DNA from: Haloactinopolyspora alba
GTDB lineage: Bacteria; Actinomycetota; Actinomycetes; Jiangellales; Jiangellaceae
Length of the DNA stretch: 64,000 nucleotides
NCBI RefSeq assembly: GCF_003014555.1
Contig: NZ_PYGE01000006.1
Span: forward strand, 1-64,000
Direction: 5' to 3'
This document shows positions 7,732-16,321 of the stretch, in pieces (the first letter of the stretch is position 1; each line of letters starts with the position of its first letter). The notes under the pieces are model-generated. The model had not been told where the DNA came from and did not search any database. It was given only the letters and a program-made list of their open reading frames with translations. Position numbers and translations under genes: made by a program.

Positions 7732-9378
7732 TCAGTCCTGCTGAGGATGTCTGAGCAGGTAGGCAGCGGCTTCGGCACGGCTGCGCAGTCCCAGCGCAGA
7801 CAGGATGTTGCCGACATGGTGCTCCGCGGTCCGCGGGCTGATGACGAGGCGCCGGGCGATCTCGGTGTTGGACAGTCCCTCCGCGAGCAACCTCAACACG
7901 TCGTTCTGCCGCTCGGTGAGGACCCCGTCGGGCCGGGGCGCCTTCCTGGTGGGCTCGCCGAGGCGCCGGAGCAGGTGTGCGGCGACGTCAGCCTCCCGAC
8001 GCGCGCCCAGCCGCAGGAAGCCGTCCGCGGCGTATCGGGCGTGGCTACGGGCCACCTCCGGCGTCGTGTCCACGAGCAGAGCCGCCAGGTCGAGCCGCGC
8101 CGTCGCGAGTTCGAACGGCAAGCCCGACTCGGCGAAGGCCGCAAGCGCCCCTTCCAGTTCGACTTGGGCTTTCGCCGGATCGTCGGCAGCGGCCAGCATG
8201 ACTCTCGCCTGCGACAGTGCGGCGAGCCCGCGCAGCCACGTCGAGTCCGTGTCGGCGGCCAACCGGGCGAGGTCGTCGGCATCCGCGCGCGCTTCGTCGA
8301 CCGCATCGCAAGCCAGCGCCACCTCAACGCGGAGCGCGACCATCGGTGCCGTGGACAGCCAGCAGCCGTCACCCAGCGCGCGGTCCACCACCGAACGCGC
8401 GAGCCGCGGCTCACCCTGAACCAGCAACAGCCGCGCCCGCGGCCCCGCAGCGGAACCGTGGTCCTCGAACCCGTCCATCAGCCGCTCGGCCTCGTCGAAA
8501 CGTCCCTGTCTGACCCGCAGGTCGGCCAGCCGCAGCAGCGGCTCGAACCGAGTGCCCCAGGAGGTGTTCCGGTAGATCCGCAACGCCTCGGTGAGCTCAT
8601 GATCGGCCTCGTCCCATCGCCCGGCCGCCATGAGCAGTCCGCCGTAGTGCATCCGGCAGATCGCCGAGATCGGCAGCTCTCCGGTGCGCTCGACGTAGGC
8701 GTCGACCGCGCGCATCCACTGCTCCGCGCGGCGGACGTCGAGCACCATCTCGCAGCCGTGGAAGAGGGTGCAGTAGATCTCCCCGGCTGCCCACGCATCG
8801 CCGACGAGTCCGCTCGCGACCGCGGCCACCGCTTCGTCCATCAGCCGCATGCCCTCGTCGACCGCACCGGCCTCCAGCCGCGCCAGGCCGAGGTAGCCGA
8901 GCGCGTCGAATTCCAGGTCGGGCGAGCGCAGGCGCCGGCCCGCCGCGGCGGCCGACCGGGTGCGCCGTTCCCGTTCGGCGGGATCGGACGTGACACAACC
9001 CAGAAACAGCTCCAGCCATCCGCGTTCCACGCAGTCTCCGCCGTCGGCGAGCATCCGCCGCGCATGCCCGAGCCAGCCGTCGACGGCTGCCGCGTTGCCG
9101 GATATCAGCCCGTACAGCTGCGCCACCTGCACCGCGACAAGTCCGGCCGAGCGGCGGTCGTCACGCCGGCGGTAGCCCGCATACGCACGCTCACGCAGAT
9201 GAAGCGCGTGCTGGTACTCACCTTGCCAATAGACGGCCCGCCCGAGTCCGTCGAGCACTTCCGGCGTCTCGCGCACCTCGCGGGCTCGTTCGAAGCATTC
9301 GCGCGCGGTCGACCAGTCGCAGGAGGCCAACGCCGCATTCCCCTGCTCGGTCAGCTCGCCCACCACGTCGTGTGGCAC
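7732..9378 (-). CDS. LuxR-family regulator with TPR-like domain
   Basis: This protein of about 548 residues ends in a LuxR/GerE helix-turn-helix (roughly residues 485-548: GVLTERQNDVLRLLAEGLSN, then TEIARRLVISPRTAEHHVGN). The rest is alpha-helical and rich in Ala/Leu/Arg repeats reminiscent of tetratricopeptides, with no Walker motifs, so it resembles the helical half of MalT/LAL regulators without an ATPase. The frame stays open to 9711, but that upstream part is antisense to the methyltransferase gene; a GTG at 9378 gives a sensible N-terminus without a clear ribosome site. It is divergent from the methyltransferase and may control it. The ligand is unknown. Confidence 0.8.
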   Translation of the reverse strand: MPHDVVGELTEQGNAALASCDWSTARECFERAREVRETPEVLDGLGRAVYWQGEYQHALHLRERAYAGYRRRDDRRSAGLVAVQVAQLYGLISGNAAAVDGWLGHARRMLADGGDCVERGWLELFLGCVTSDPAERERRTRSAAAAGRRLRSPDLEFDALGYLGLARLEAGAVDEGMRLMDEAVAAVASGLVGDAWAAGEIYCTLFHGCEMVLDVRRAEQWMRAVDAYVERTGELPISAICRMHYGGLLMAAGRWDEADHELTEALRIYRNTSWGTRFEPLLRLADLRVRQGRFDEAERLMDGFEDHGSAAGPRARLLLVQGEPRLARSVVDRALGDGCWLSTAPMVALRVEVALACDAVDEARADADDLARLAADTDSTWLRGLAALSQARVMLAAADDPAKAQVELEGALAAFAESGLPFELATARLDLAALLVDTTPEVARSHARYAADGFLRLGARREADVAAHLLRRLGEPTRKAPRPDGVLTERQNDVLRLLAEGLSNTEIARRLVISPRTAEHHVGNILSALGLRSRAEAAAYLLRHPQQD

Positions 9379-9503
9379 TGACCCAGACTGCCACAGAACG
9401 CGGGTGATGGAGCGTGCAGCGACCCGGGCCACGACCCGTGTTTTCACCCATGACGAGCCGTCGGAGCACTGCCATGCTGCCACCGTCGGAGAGGAGAACG
9501 CAG

Positions 9504-10346
9504 ATGAGCGACACCACCACAACCGCAGAGACCAGAACCGGTACCGGCTGGCAGTTGCGCGACGATGCGGCCGCCGCCTACGAGGAGTACCTGGTCCCGG
9601 TGATCTTCGAACCGTTCGCCCGGCGCCTGGTGGACCACGCGGCCGTGCTCCCCGGCGCGCGGGTGCTCGACGTCGGGTGCGGGACCGGTGCCGTCGCGCG
9701 GGCGGCGGCACGACGCCTGGGGCACACCGGGACGGTCACCGGAATCGACATCAATCCGGACATGCTCGCTACCGCGCGACGGGTCACGGCCGACGCGGAC
9801 GCGGCGGTCGAGTTCCACCAGGCGGATGTCACCGACCTGCCGTTCGACGACGCCACGTTCGACGCCGTGCTCTGCCAGCAGGCGGTTCAGTTCTTCGACG
9901 ATCGGGTCGCCGCGCTCGGCGAGATGCGCAGAGTGACCGCCCCGGGCGGCCGCGTGACGTTCAGTGTGTTGCGTTCGCTCGCGCACCACCCGGTCTACGA
10001 CACGTTCGCGCGTGCCCTCGGCAGGCACGCTGGGCAGTCGGCGGCCGCGATGATGGCCTCGCCGTTCGCGCTCGGTGCTCCCGAAACGCTGCGGGCGGAC
10101 GCACACGCAGCCGGGTTCGCCGAGGTCAGCATCCTGATCGCCATCGGCGAGGAACGCTTCCCGACGGTGCCGGAGTTCGTCCGGCGCGAGGCCGCCGGCT
10201 CGCCGCTGGCCGCCCCGCTGAGTGCCCTGACCACTGAACGACAGGCGGCGCTGGTCGCGGACTTGGAGCATGAGTTGAGTGAGTACCTGGACGACGCCGG
10301 TCTGGCGTTCGGGAACGAAACCCACCTTGTGAGCTGTGCGTCTTGA
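9504..10346 (+). CDS. SAM-dependent class I methyltransferase
   Basis: This 280-residue protein has a Rossmann-type SAM-binding domain: motif I VLDVGCGTGAVARAAA near residue 53, an acidic post-I residue in TGIDINPDML, and LPFDDATFDAVLCQQAVQFF as motif IV. It looks like a UbiE/Methyltransf_11 enzyme, and the acceptor cannot be predicted. The ATG at 9504 has AGGAG seven bases upstream (9492-9496); an earlier in-frame ATG at 9414 lies in the regulator's promoter region and is rejected. It is divergent from the LuxR-type regulator across a ~125-base promoter region and is followed by the GNAT gene. Confidence 0.88.
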   Translation: MSDTTTTAETRTGTGWQLRDDAAAAYEEYLVPVIFEPFARRLVDHAAVLPGARVLDVGCGTGAVARAAARRLGHTGTVTGIDINPDMLATARRVTADADAAVEFHQADVTDLPFDDATFDAVLCQQAVQFFDDRVAALGEMRRVTAPGGRVTFSVLRSLAHHPVYDTFARALGRHAGQSAAAMMASPFALGAPETLRADAHAAGFAEVSILIAIGEERFPTVPEFVRREAAGSPLAAPLSALTTERQAALVADLEHELSEYLDDAGLAFGNETHLVSCAS

Positions 10347-10425
10347 CTTCTCCGGTCCGCGGTCGAGCCCGTGCCAGCGGAAAACCGTGTGCAGGCTGTC
10401 GGAGGCGGCCTTTAACGTCGCCCGT

Positions 10426-10983
10426 ATGAAGCTCCGCCTCGAACACGCCGGCGACCGGCGTGCGGTCCGCGACATCCACCTGCAGGCGTTCGGTGACGAG
10501 CACGGAGCCGCGGTCGCCGATCTCACCGACGACCTGCGCACGCTGGTCGTCCCGGGCGAGGGCCTGTCCCTCGTCGCACAGGACGGCGATCACGTCATCG
10601 GGCACGTGATGTTCACACCCGCGCTTCTCGACGCGCCCGAACGCCTCGTCGGCGTCCGGGTGCTCAGCCCGCTGGGCGTACTGCCGGACTCACAGCGTCG
10701 GGGCGTCGGGGCGGCGCTGGTCCGGCGCGGGCTCGAGATCATGCGCATCCGTTCGGTGCCGCTGGTGTTCCTGGAAGGCGAGCCCGGCTTCTATCCGCGG
10801 TTCGGGTTCGAGCCGGCGGGTCAGCTCGGGTTCCGCAAGCCGTCGCTGCGCATCCCCGACCCCGCTTTCCAGGTCGTGCGGCTCGACGCCGTCGAGCCCT
10901 GGATGACCGGCACGCTGGTGTACCCGGAGATCTTCTGGCGCCACGACGCCGTCGGCCTGCGTGACGGCGCCGTCCCGGCGTAG
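10426..10983 (+). CDS. GNAT-family N-acetyltransferase
   Basis: This 185-residue protein shows the GNAT fold, with the acetyl-CoA pyrophosphate-binding motif in QRRGVGAALVRRGLE near residue 87 and the following strand VPLVFLEGEPGFYPRFGFEP typical of YhbS-type acetyltransferases. The substrate is unknown. The ATG at 10426 (MKLRLEHAGD) is preferred over an upstream frame opening at 10336 that overlaps the methyltransferase. The ribosome site is weak. It converges on the PPOX gene with only eight bases between stop codons. Confidence 0.87.
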   Translation: MKLRLEHAGDRRAVRDIHLQAFGDEHGAAVADLTDDLRTLVVPGEGLSLVAQDGDHVIGHVMFTPALLDAPERLVGVRVLSPLGVLPDSQRRGVGAALVRRGLEIMRIRSVPLVFLEGEPGFYPRFGFEPAGQLGFRKPSLRIPDPAFQVVRLDAVEPWMTGTLVYPEIFWRHDAVGLRDGAVPA

Positions 10984-10991
10984 GGCAGCGC

Positions 10992-11429
10992 TCAGAGCCG
11001 CACGCCGTGGTGGTGCTCGACGTCGGTGTTCTCCATCGAACCCCACCCGTGCCAGCGGTCGACCTCGATCCACGCACTGATCCGGCGGCGGTCCCGCGTC
11101 GGGTAGGGCTGGCCGATGTAGTGCTGGGCCAGCGCGTCGATGTCGGCCAGCTCGGCGTCCTCAGTCAGCTCGACCACCCGGCCCTGGACGCTGACATGCG
11201 TGTACCAGTTGCCCTCGTCCAGGACGGTCAGGCTGACCCGCGGGTCGTGGCGCAGGTGCTCCAGCCGCTTGCGTCCCTCGTCGAGGTTGACCAGCACCCG
11301 CCCGTCACGCCACAGGTACCACGTCGCCACCGAGACGGGCTGCCCGTCCGGTCGCACGGTGGTCATGACGGCCGGGTTCGGTTTGGCGAGGAACTCGCCG
11401 ACTTCCTGCGGCAACGGTGGTTTCGGCAC
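10992..11429 (-). CDS. PPOX-class F420/FMN-dependent oxidoreductase-like protein
   Basis: This protein of about 145 residues belongs to the pyridoxamine-5-phosphate-oxidase-like split-barrel family. It shows the family pattern FLAKPNPAVMTTVRPDGQP, then VSVATWYLWRDGRVLVN and DPRVSLTVLD. Many actinobacterial members of this subgroup use F420, others FMN or heme; the sequence does not decide. The GTG at 11429 (VPKPPLPQEV) fits the family N-terminus and has AAGGAG about a dozen bases upstream; a GTG at 11441 sits directly on that motif and is less likely. It appears monocistronic. Confidence 0.85.
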   Translation of the reverse strand: MPKPPLPQEVGEFLAKPNPAVMTTVRPDGQPVSVATWYLWRDGRVLVNLDEGRKRLEHLRHDPRVSLTVLDEGNWYTHVSVQGRVVELTEDAELADIDALAQHYIGQPYPTRDRRRISAWIEVDRWHGWGSMENTDVEHHHGVRL

Positions 11430-11463
11430 GGTGATCAGCACTCCTTCGGCTGTGTGGTTGGGG

Positions 11464-11859
11464 TCAGAAGTCCTCGTCCCAGCGCGCGAGTGGAAGGTTC
11501 TGTCGAATCGTTCGGTCCTTGGTGACCAGCGGCATGTCCGTCGCCGTTGCCTGGGCGGAGAGGAGCCGGTCGAAGGGATCTCTCGTCCACCGGAGGGTCG
11601 TGGCAACAGTGCAGATCTGAGCCGATGGCGGGTCGGAGTGGATCATCTCCAGCTTGGCCGCCAGTTCGTCGACGATCGACTCTGCGGCAACCGTCACCTT
11701 GCCGACCTCGTTGAGATACTGCAGTTCCAGCCGGACGAACGGGGACAACACCAACGAATGTGCGTCCAGCGCCTGCCGAGTCGATTCGGGAATCAGCCGC
11801 TCAGCGTCCTGGTACAACCACACGACGACGTGCGTATCGAGCAGGATCACGGGCTCCAC
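11464..11859 (-). CDS. PIN-domain toxin (VapC-like)
   Basis: This 131-residue PIN-domain protein carries the acidic nuclease residues D8 (LLDTHVVVW), E45 (VRLELQYL), D94 and D97 (RDPFDRLL), expected of a magnesium-dependent ribonuclease toxin. The gene overlaps the 3' end of the upstream antitoxin gene by 13 bases, the usual arrangement for a toxin-antitoxin pair. The RNA target is unknown. All catalytic acids are present, so the toxin is probably active. Confidence 0.9.
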   Translation of the reverse strand: MEPVILLDTHVVVWLYQDAERLIPESTRQALDAHSLVLSPFVRLELQYLNEVGKVTVAAESIVDELAAKLEMIHSDPPSAQICTVATTLRWTRDPFDRLLSAQATATDMPLVTKDRTIRQNLPLARWDEDF

Positions 11860-12071
11860 TCACCCGACCAATCCACGTGGACAAGATCCTCGGGATCCCC
11901 CACGGTCGTGTCCGGATGTGGCGTGAGCCGGGCAAGCTTCGACGGCGACTCGACGGCCACGATCCGCAGCCGCCGGCCGTTGCGTTCGATATCCAGCGGC
12001 GCGCCGCTCTCGAGCACCTCGTCCAGCAGCCGATAGACGTTCTGCCGCAACTCCGACGCGGTGACCGTCAC
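11847..12071 (-). CDS. Phd/YefM-type antitoxin
   Basis: This 74-residue protein begins VTVTASELRQNVYRLLDEVL, the N-terminal DNA-binding and dimerisation pattern of Phd/YefM antitoxins, and ends in an acidic, probably disordered tail that would neutralise the PIN toxin. The GTG at 12071 has GGGAGG eight bases upstream (12080-12085) and is preferred over the ATG at 12107. As first gene of the pair it probably represses its own operon. Confidence 0.85.
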   Translation of the reverse strand: MTVTASELRQNVYRLLDEVLESGAPLDIERNGRRLRIVAVESPSKLARLTPHPDTTVGDPEDLVHVDWSGEWSP

Positions 12072-12140
12072 CAGAAACACCTCCCGTACGCACGTCAAGA
12101 ATATCACGTACGTTCGTCTTGGCGAGGGCTGTTCGACGAC

Positions 12141-13892
12141 TCAGTCGAGGCCGCGCATCTGCAGCACCTTCAGCGCGAGCGCGAGGTCCAGGCGCAGCTC
12201 CGGGTCGGTGGTGAACGGCCCGACCATGCGTTCGAGCTTGCCGATGCGGTAGCGCAGCGTGTTGTAGTGGAAATGCAGCTGCCGGGCGGCCTCGGCCACG
12301 TTCAGGTTCGTGTCCAGCAGCACCTTCAGGGTGTGCCGCAGGTCCGCCATCTCGGGGTCGCCGGTGTCGGCCAGCTCGTGCAGCGTCTCGTGGGCGAACC
12401 CGCGCAGCTCGGCACTGTCCTCGATCTGGCTGAGCAGCCGGAACGACCCCAGGCCGTCGAAGTGCGCCAGTGCGGCGCCGCCCTCGAGCTGCCTGCCCAC
12501 CTGCACGGCGCGGCGCGCCTGTTCGTAGGCGGTGGGCAGCTCGGCGGGGTCGTGCACGATGCGGCTGACCCCGGTGGAGAACGCGCGGCGCCCGCCACCG
12601 CCGTCGCCTGCGACCTGCCGGACCATCTCGCGCACGACGGCGTCGGCGTCACCGTCCTGCGGCACCGGCAACAACGCGACGACCTCCTGCGCGAAGCCGA
12701 CGACGGCGGCGCGTGGGTCGCGGCGGGTCACCACGGTGTGCCACGCCCCGGCGAAGCGTTCCTGGGCGGGACGGCGGTGCGGAGCCGCCGCGCTCGCGGG
12801 ACGCGCCTCGGGGTCGAGCTCGGCCACCACGACGACGAGGTCGCGGTCGACGTCCCAGTCCAGCGACTCGCAGTGCTCGACGACCTGGTCGCGGTCGCCC
12901 GCGCGGCCGGCCAGCACGTCCCGGAGGAAGTCGCCGCGGTACTTGCTCTCGACCGCGGTCACCGCGAGCTGCTTGTTCACCGCCAGTGCGGCCACCGTCG
13001 CCGCCCGCTCGAGGACGTTGATGTCGTTGCCGTCGAGCTGGCGGTCGCGGGCGAACGCGACGATGCGGCCGTGGTCGACCCGCCCGGCGACCACCGGAAC
13101 CACGGCATGGCTGCCGGGCGTGTCGCCGCAGCTGTGGATCCCGCCGCGCTCGTGCTCGGTGCGGAACCGCCCGGACGGGTCGAAACAGCTGGTCTCGCGC
13201 CACCCGGCGAGCTCGTCCTCGCCGCCGGCCTCGGCCAGCACCCGGCCGTCGGGCGTGGTGATGAACACCGACACCCCGAGCACGGCCGACGTCTTGCCGG
13301 CCACCTCGCGTAGCCCGCCGCCGTCCAGCACCACCGAGAGCAGGGCGTGGTGCACCTCCCACGAACGTTCCAGGGCCGACGCCTGCCGGTGCAGGACCCC
13401 GGTGAGCACCTGGTTCAGGATGTCGTCGAACCCGACCGCATCGGGCAGCAGCAACAACGGCATGCCCAGCCGCTCGGCCTCGTCGACCATCTCGTCCGGC
13501 AGCGCGTCCAGGTAGCGGTGCAGCTTGACCGCCAGCGCGGCCAGACCGCGCGCGTTCAGCTCGGTCACCAGCGAGGGCAGGCCCTGCGGCGTGTTGCGCA
13601 GCGGATATCCGGTGGTGAGCAGCAGCTCGTGCGGCTTCACCCACGGCAGGATGTCCGGCACCTCCATGACGTTCGCGCGCTGCACGACACGCTCCATGCC
13701 GCCGGCGCCGGCCAGCAGCCGCGCCCCCGCCAGCGCCGGGATATCCATCGCCTTCCGGATGGTCAGCCCCGGCACCGCGTGGGTCGGCCAGGTGACCTCC
13801 GGGCCCGGCGGCGAGGGGCGCGCCGCCCGGTGGCCCTCGCCCGCTGGCAACTCCGGCGAAGCCGGGACGCCATCGTTGGCAAGTTTTCCCAT
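12141..13892 (-). CDS. PucR-family transcriptional regulator
   Basis: This 583-residue protein has the PucR layout: an N-terminal PucR/purine-catabolism domain (about residues 42-165, with VMEVPDILPWVKPHELLLTT), a middle GAF/GGDEF-like region (about 185-430) and a C-terminal helix-turn-helix (about 521-583, NLNVAEAARQLHFHYNTLRY). PucR-type proteins activate purine or related nitrogen catabolic genes. Its promoter region faces the DUF2877-FdrA-DUF1116 operon, the most likely target. The ATG at 13892 lacks a ribosome site but lies seven bases after a TACCGT box, consistent with a leaderless transcript. Confidence 0.92.
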   Translation of the reverse strand: MGKLANDGVPASPELPAGEGHRAARPSPPGPEVTWPTHAVPGLTIRKAMDIPALAGARLLAGAGGMERVVQRANVMEVPDILPWVKPHELLLTTGYPLRNTPQGLPSLVTELNARGLAALAVKLHRYLDALPDEMVDEAERLGMPLLLLPDAVGFDDILNQVLTGVLHRQASALERSWEVHHALLSVVLDGGGLREVAGKTSAVLGVSVFITTPDGRVLAEAGGEDELAGWRETSCFDPSGRFRTEHERGGIHSCGDTPGSHAVVPVVAGRVDHGRIVAFARDRQLDGNDINVLERAATVAALAVNKQLAVTAVESKYRGDFLRDVLAGRAGDRDQVVEHCESLDWDVDRDLVVVVAELDPEARPASAAAPHRRPAQERFAGAWHTVVTRRDPRAAVVGFAQEVVALLPVPQDGDADAVVREMVRQVAGDGGGGRRAFSTGVSRIVHDPAELPTAYEQARRAVQVGRQLEGGAALAHFDGLGSFRLLSQIEDSAELRGFAHETLHELADTGDPEMADLRHTLKVLLDTNLNVAEAARQLHFHYNTLRYRIGKLERMVGPFTTDPELRLDLALALKVLQMRGLD

Positions 13893-13899
13893 GCGAGAG

Positions 13900-13905
13900 A
13901 CGGTA
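13900..13905 (-). promoter_or_regulatory. putative -10 box of leaderless pucR-like gene
   Basis: TACCGT (minus strand) matches the actinobacterial TANNNT -10 consensus and ends seven bases before the ATG at 13892. The missing Shine-Dalgarno sequence fits a transcript starting at or next to the start codon. I see no convincing -35 element. Confidence 0.4.
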
Positions 13906-13971
13906 GCGGCCCGGCTACGTTCTGGGCAGTACCAAGCTCCCGGCGCGCCGGGACGTCACGGAGGTGTGCCG

Positions 13972-14817
13972 GTGTCCGTCCCCACCGCCGCGACCGACCG
14001 GGTCGTCCGCGCCGCGCGGGAGGTCCCCGCTGTCGGCGCGGCACCGGTGGCGACCCTGCTGCGCGGTCCGCGTCGCCCGGCCCGGGTCGTGGCCGCGACC
14101 CGCCGGCTCGTGGCCGTCCGGGCCGACGACGAACTGATCGCCGTGGCGGCCGACGACGCCGTCGCGCTGCCGTGCGCGCTCACCGTCTCGACGCGGCTGC
14201 CACCGGTACTCTGCGGCGATCCGGCCGCCGTCGGAGACGGGCAGGTCGAGCTCGGCGGCGTCCGCATCCGCGCGCGCCGGTGGCGCCGGGTGCCGCAGGC
14301 GCACGTCACCGATCCGGAGCGCTGCCGTGCCCGCGCCGCACGGTCCGTGCCGCCGGTCGACCCGGCGCTGCTGGCGCGGGCGCGCGCACTCGCCACCGCC
14401 GGCGGTGATCCGGCCGCGCTGGAGGCCGCCGTGCTCGCGCTGCTGGGGTTCGGCCCCGGGCTCACCCCGGCCGGCGACGACGTCCTCGCCGCCGCCCTGG
14501 TCACGTGGCACGCCACCGGCGAACACCCGCGACGCGACCGGCTCGCGGCCGCCGTCGACGCCGCGCGGCCGTGGCAGCGCACGACCGCCGTCTCCGCCGG
14601 CCTGCTCCGGCACGCCGCGTCGGGCCGCGCCGTGCCCGCGCTGACAGCCCTGCTCGACGCGCTCGACGGTCCGTCCGACGACCTGGACGCCGCACACGAG
14701 CGCCTGCTGCGCGTCGGGCACACCTCCGGCGCCGCGCTCTGCCTCGGCCTGCGCACCGCACTCGGCACACCGCATCCGCCCGCCCCCAATCCGCCCGTCG
14801 CCGTTCCCAGGAGGTGA
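13972..14817 (+). CDS. DUF2877 protein (YlbF/AllH-like)
   Basis: This 281-residue protein matches the DUF2877 family, with the hallmark GFGPGLTPAGDDVLAAAL near residues 161-178 and a C-terminal helical half. In E. coli the family member ylbF lies with fdrA and ylbE in the allantoin-utilisation region, and these three have been linked to the oxamate carbamoyltransferase step (established knowledge recalled, not checked). Of two GTG candidates, 13972 has GGAGG seven bases upstream (13960-13964). The stop lies one base before the next start, so it is the first gene of a tight three-gene operon divergent from the PucR-type regulator. Confidence 0.85.
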   Translation: MSVPTAATDRVVRAAREVPAVGAAPVATLLRGPRRPARVVAATRRLVAVRADDELIAVAADDAVALPCALTVSTRLPPVLCGDPAAVGDGQVELGGVRIRARRWRRVPQAHVTDPERCRARAARSVPPVDPALLARARALATAGGDPAALEAAVLALLGFGPGLTPAGDDVLAAALVTWHATGEHPRRDRLAAAVDAARPWQRTTAVSAGLLRHAASGRAVPALTALLDALDGPSDDLDAAHERLLRVGHTSGAALCLGLRTALGTPHPPAPNPPVAVPRR

Positions 14818-14818
14818 G

Positions 14819-16321
14819 ATGCCCCGCCATCTCGACGTCCGCACCGGCAGCTACCACGACTCCGTCACGTTGATGCAGGTCAGCCGATCGGTGGCGGCCG
14901 AGCCCGGCGTTGTCGCCGCGATGGTCGCCATGGCCACCGAGCTGAACCTCGACCTGCTGGACGGCATGGGGTTCCAGCGCCCCGCCGGAGCCGGGCCGAA
15001 CGACCTCGTCGTCGCGGTCGAGACGGCCGACGACGACGCGCTGCCGGGGGCGCTGTGCGCGCTGGACACTGCTCTGGCCGGGCACCGTCGCCCGGGCCCG
15101 TCCGGCGATGCCGCCACCGCGCCACCGCGCACCGTGACGGCGGCCGCACGCGACGGCGACGCCACGGTGGCGTTCGTCTCCACCCCCGGCGCGCACGCCT
15201 TCGTCGAGGCCATGGACGCCGTCGAGCACGAGCTCCCGGTGATCGTGTTCTCCGACAACGTGCCCGTCGAGCAGGAGGTCCGGCTGAAACGCGCGGCCGC
15301 CGCGCGCGGCGTCCTGGTGATGGGCCCGGACTGCGGCACGGCCGTCGTGGGCGGCACCGGGTTCGGCTTCGCCAACGTCGTCCGGCCGGGACCCGTCGGC
15401 ATCGTGGCCGCGTCCGGCACGGGAGCCCAGCACGTGATGAGCCTGCTCGACGCGGTCGACGTGGGTGTCAGCCACTGCCTCGGCGTCGGCGGGCGTGACA
15501 TGTCCGCAGAGGTCGGCGGCGCGTCCACGCTCGCCGCGCTCGACCTGCTCGCCGACGACGATGCCACCGAGGTCGTCGTCGTGCTCGGCAAGCCTCCGGC
15601 GCCCGCCGTCGCCGATCTCGTGCACACGCGAGCCGAGTCTGCCGGCAAGCCGGTCGTCGTCGCCCCGCTCGGCGCGGGCGGACCGGACCTGACCGCCGTC
15701 GCCGAGAGCGTCGCCGAAACCGTCGGCGCGCCGTGGCGGGCACCGCGGTCCTGGCCCGCGCCCACGCCGCGGAGCCGGCCGCACGGGCACGTCAACGGGA
15801 TCTTCTCCGGAGGGACGCTCTGCGACGAGGCGATGCTGATCGCCAGTGCCGCGCTCGGCCCGGTCCGGTCGAACACCCCGCTGCGGGCCGACTGGGCGCT
15901 GCCCGAGGGCGCACCGCCATGGGGACGTCCGGGCGACGGGCACGTCATGATCGACTTCGGGGACGACGCGCTGACCCGCGGACGCGCCCACCCCATGATC
16001 GACAACACGCTGCGGATCGAGCGGCTGCTCGCCGCGGCGGACGACCCCGCCTGCGGCGTCGTCCTGCTGGACGTCGTGCTCGGCCACGGCGCGCACCCGG
16101 ACCCGGCCGGCGAACTGGCCCCGGCGATCAGCGAGGCACGCGAACACGCCGGCGCACAGGAACGCGACCTCGCCGTCGTGGTCTCGCTCGTCGGCACCGC
16201 CGACGACCCGCAGGGACTGACGCGGCAGGCCACGACGCTGCGCGACGCCGGGGCGTCGGTGCACCTGTCCAACGCGGAGGCCACCCGCACCGCTGTCGAG
16301 CTCGTGGAGGCCCGACGATGA
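14819..16321 (+). CDS. fdrA: FdrA-like protein (succinyl-CoA-synthetase-alpha-like)
   Basis: This 500-residue protein resembles FdrA, a CoA-ligase-like protein. It has the LVMGPDCGTAVV loop (about 167-177) and GIVAASGTGAQ (about 194-204), as in the nucleotide-binding half of succinyl-CoA synthetase alpha, and a C-terminal part containing RAHPMIDNTLR. In E. coli FdrA works with YlbE and YlbF, proposed together to be oxamate carbamoyltransferase (AllFGH). AGGAGG at 14809-14814 precedes the ATG by four bases, and the stop overlaps the next start (ATGA). Reaction and substrate here are inferred from the trio, not from catalytic residues. Confidence 0.85.
   Translation: MPRHLDVRTGSYHDSVTLMQVSRSVAAEPGVVAAMVAMATELNLDLLDGMGFQRPAGAGPNDLVVAVETADDDALPGALCALDTALAGHRRPGPSGDAATAPPRTVTAAARDGDATVAFVSTPGAHAFVEAMDAVEHELPVIVFSDNVPVEQEVRLKRAAAARGVLVMGPDCGTAVVGGTGFGFANVVRPGPVGIVAASGTGAQHVMSLLDAVDVGVSHCLGVGGRDMSAEVGGASTLAALDLLADDDATEVVVVLGKPPAPAVADLVHTRAESAGKPVVVAPLGAGGPDLTAVAESVAETVGAPWRAPRSWPAPTPRSRPHGHVNGIFSGGTLCDEAMLIASAALGPVRSNTPLRADWALPEGAPPWGRPGDGHVMIDFGDDALTRGRAHPMIDNTLRIERLLAAADDPACGVVLLDVVLGHGAHPDPAGELAPAISEAREHAGAQERDLAVVVSLVGTADDPQGLTRQATTLRDAGASVHLSNAEATRTAVELVEARR

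Noticed and set aside
9379-9711. N-terminal extension of the LuxR-type regulator
   Set aside because: The extension is antisense to the methyltransferase start region and is Arg/Pro-rich low-quality sequence.
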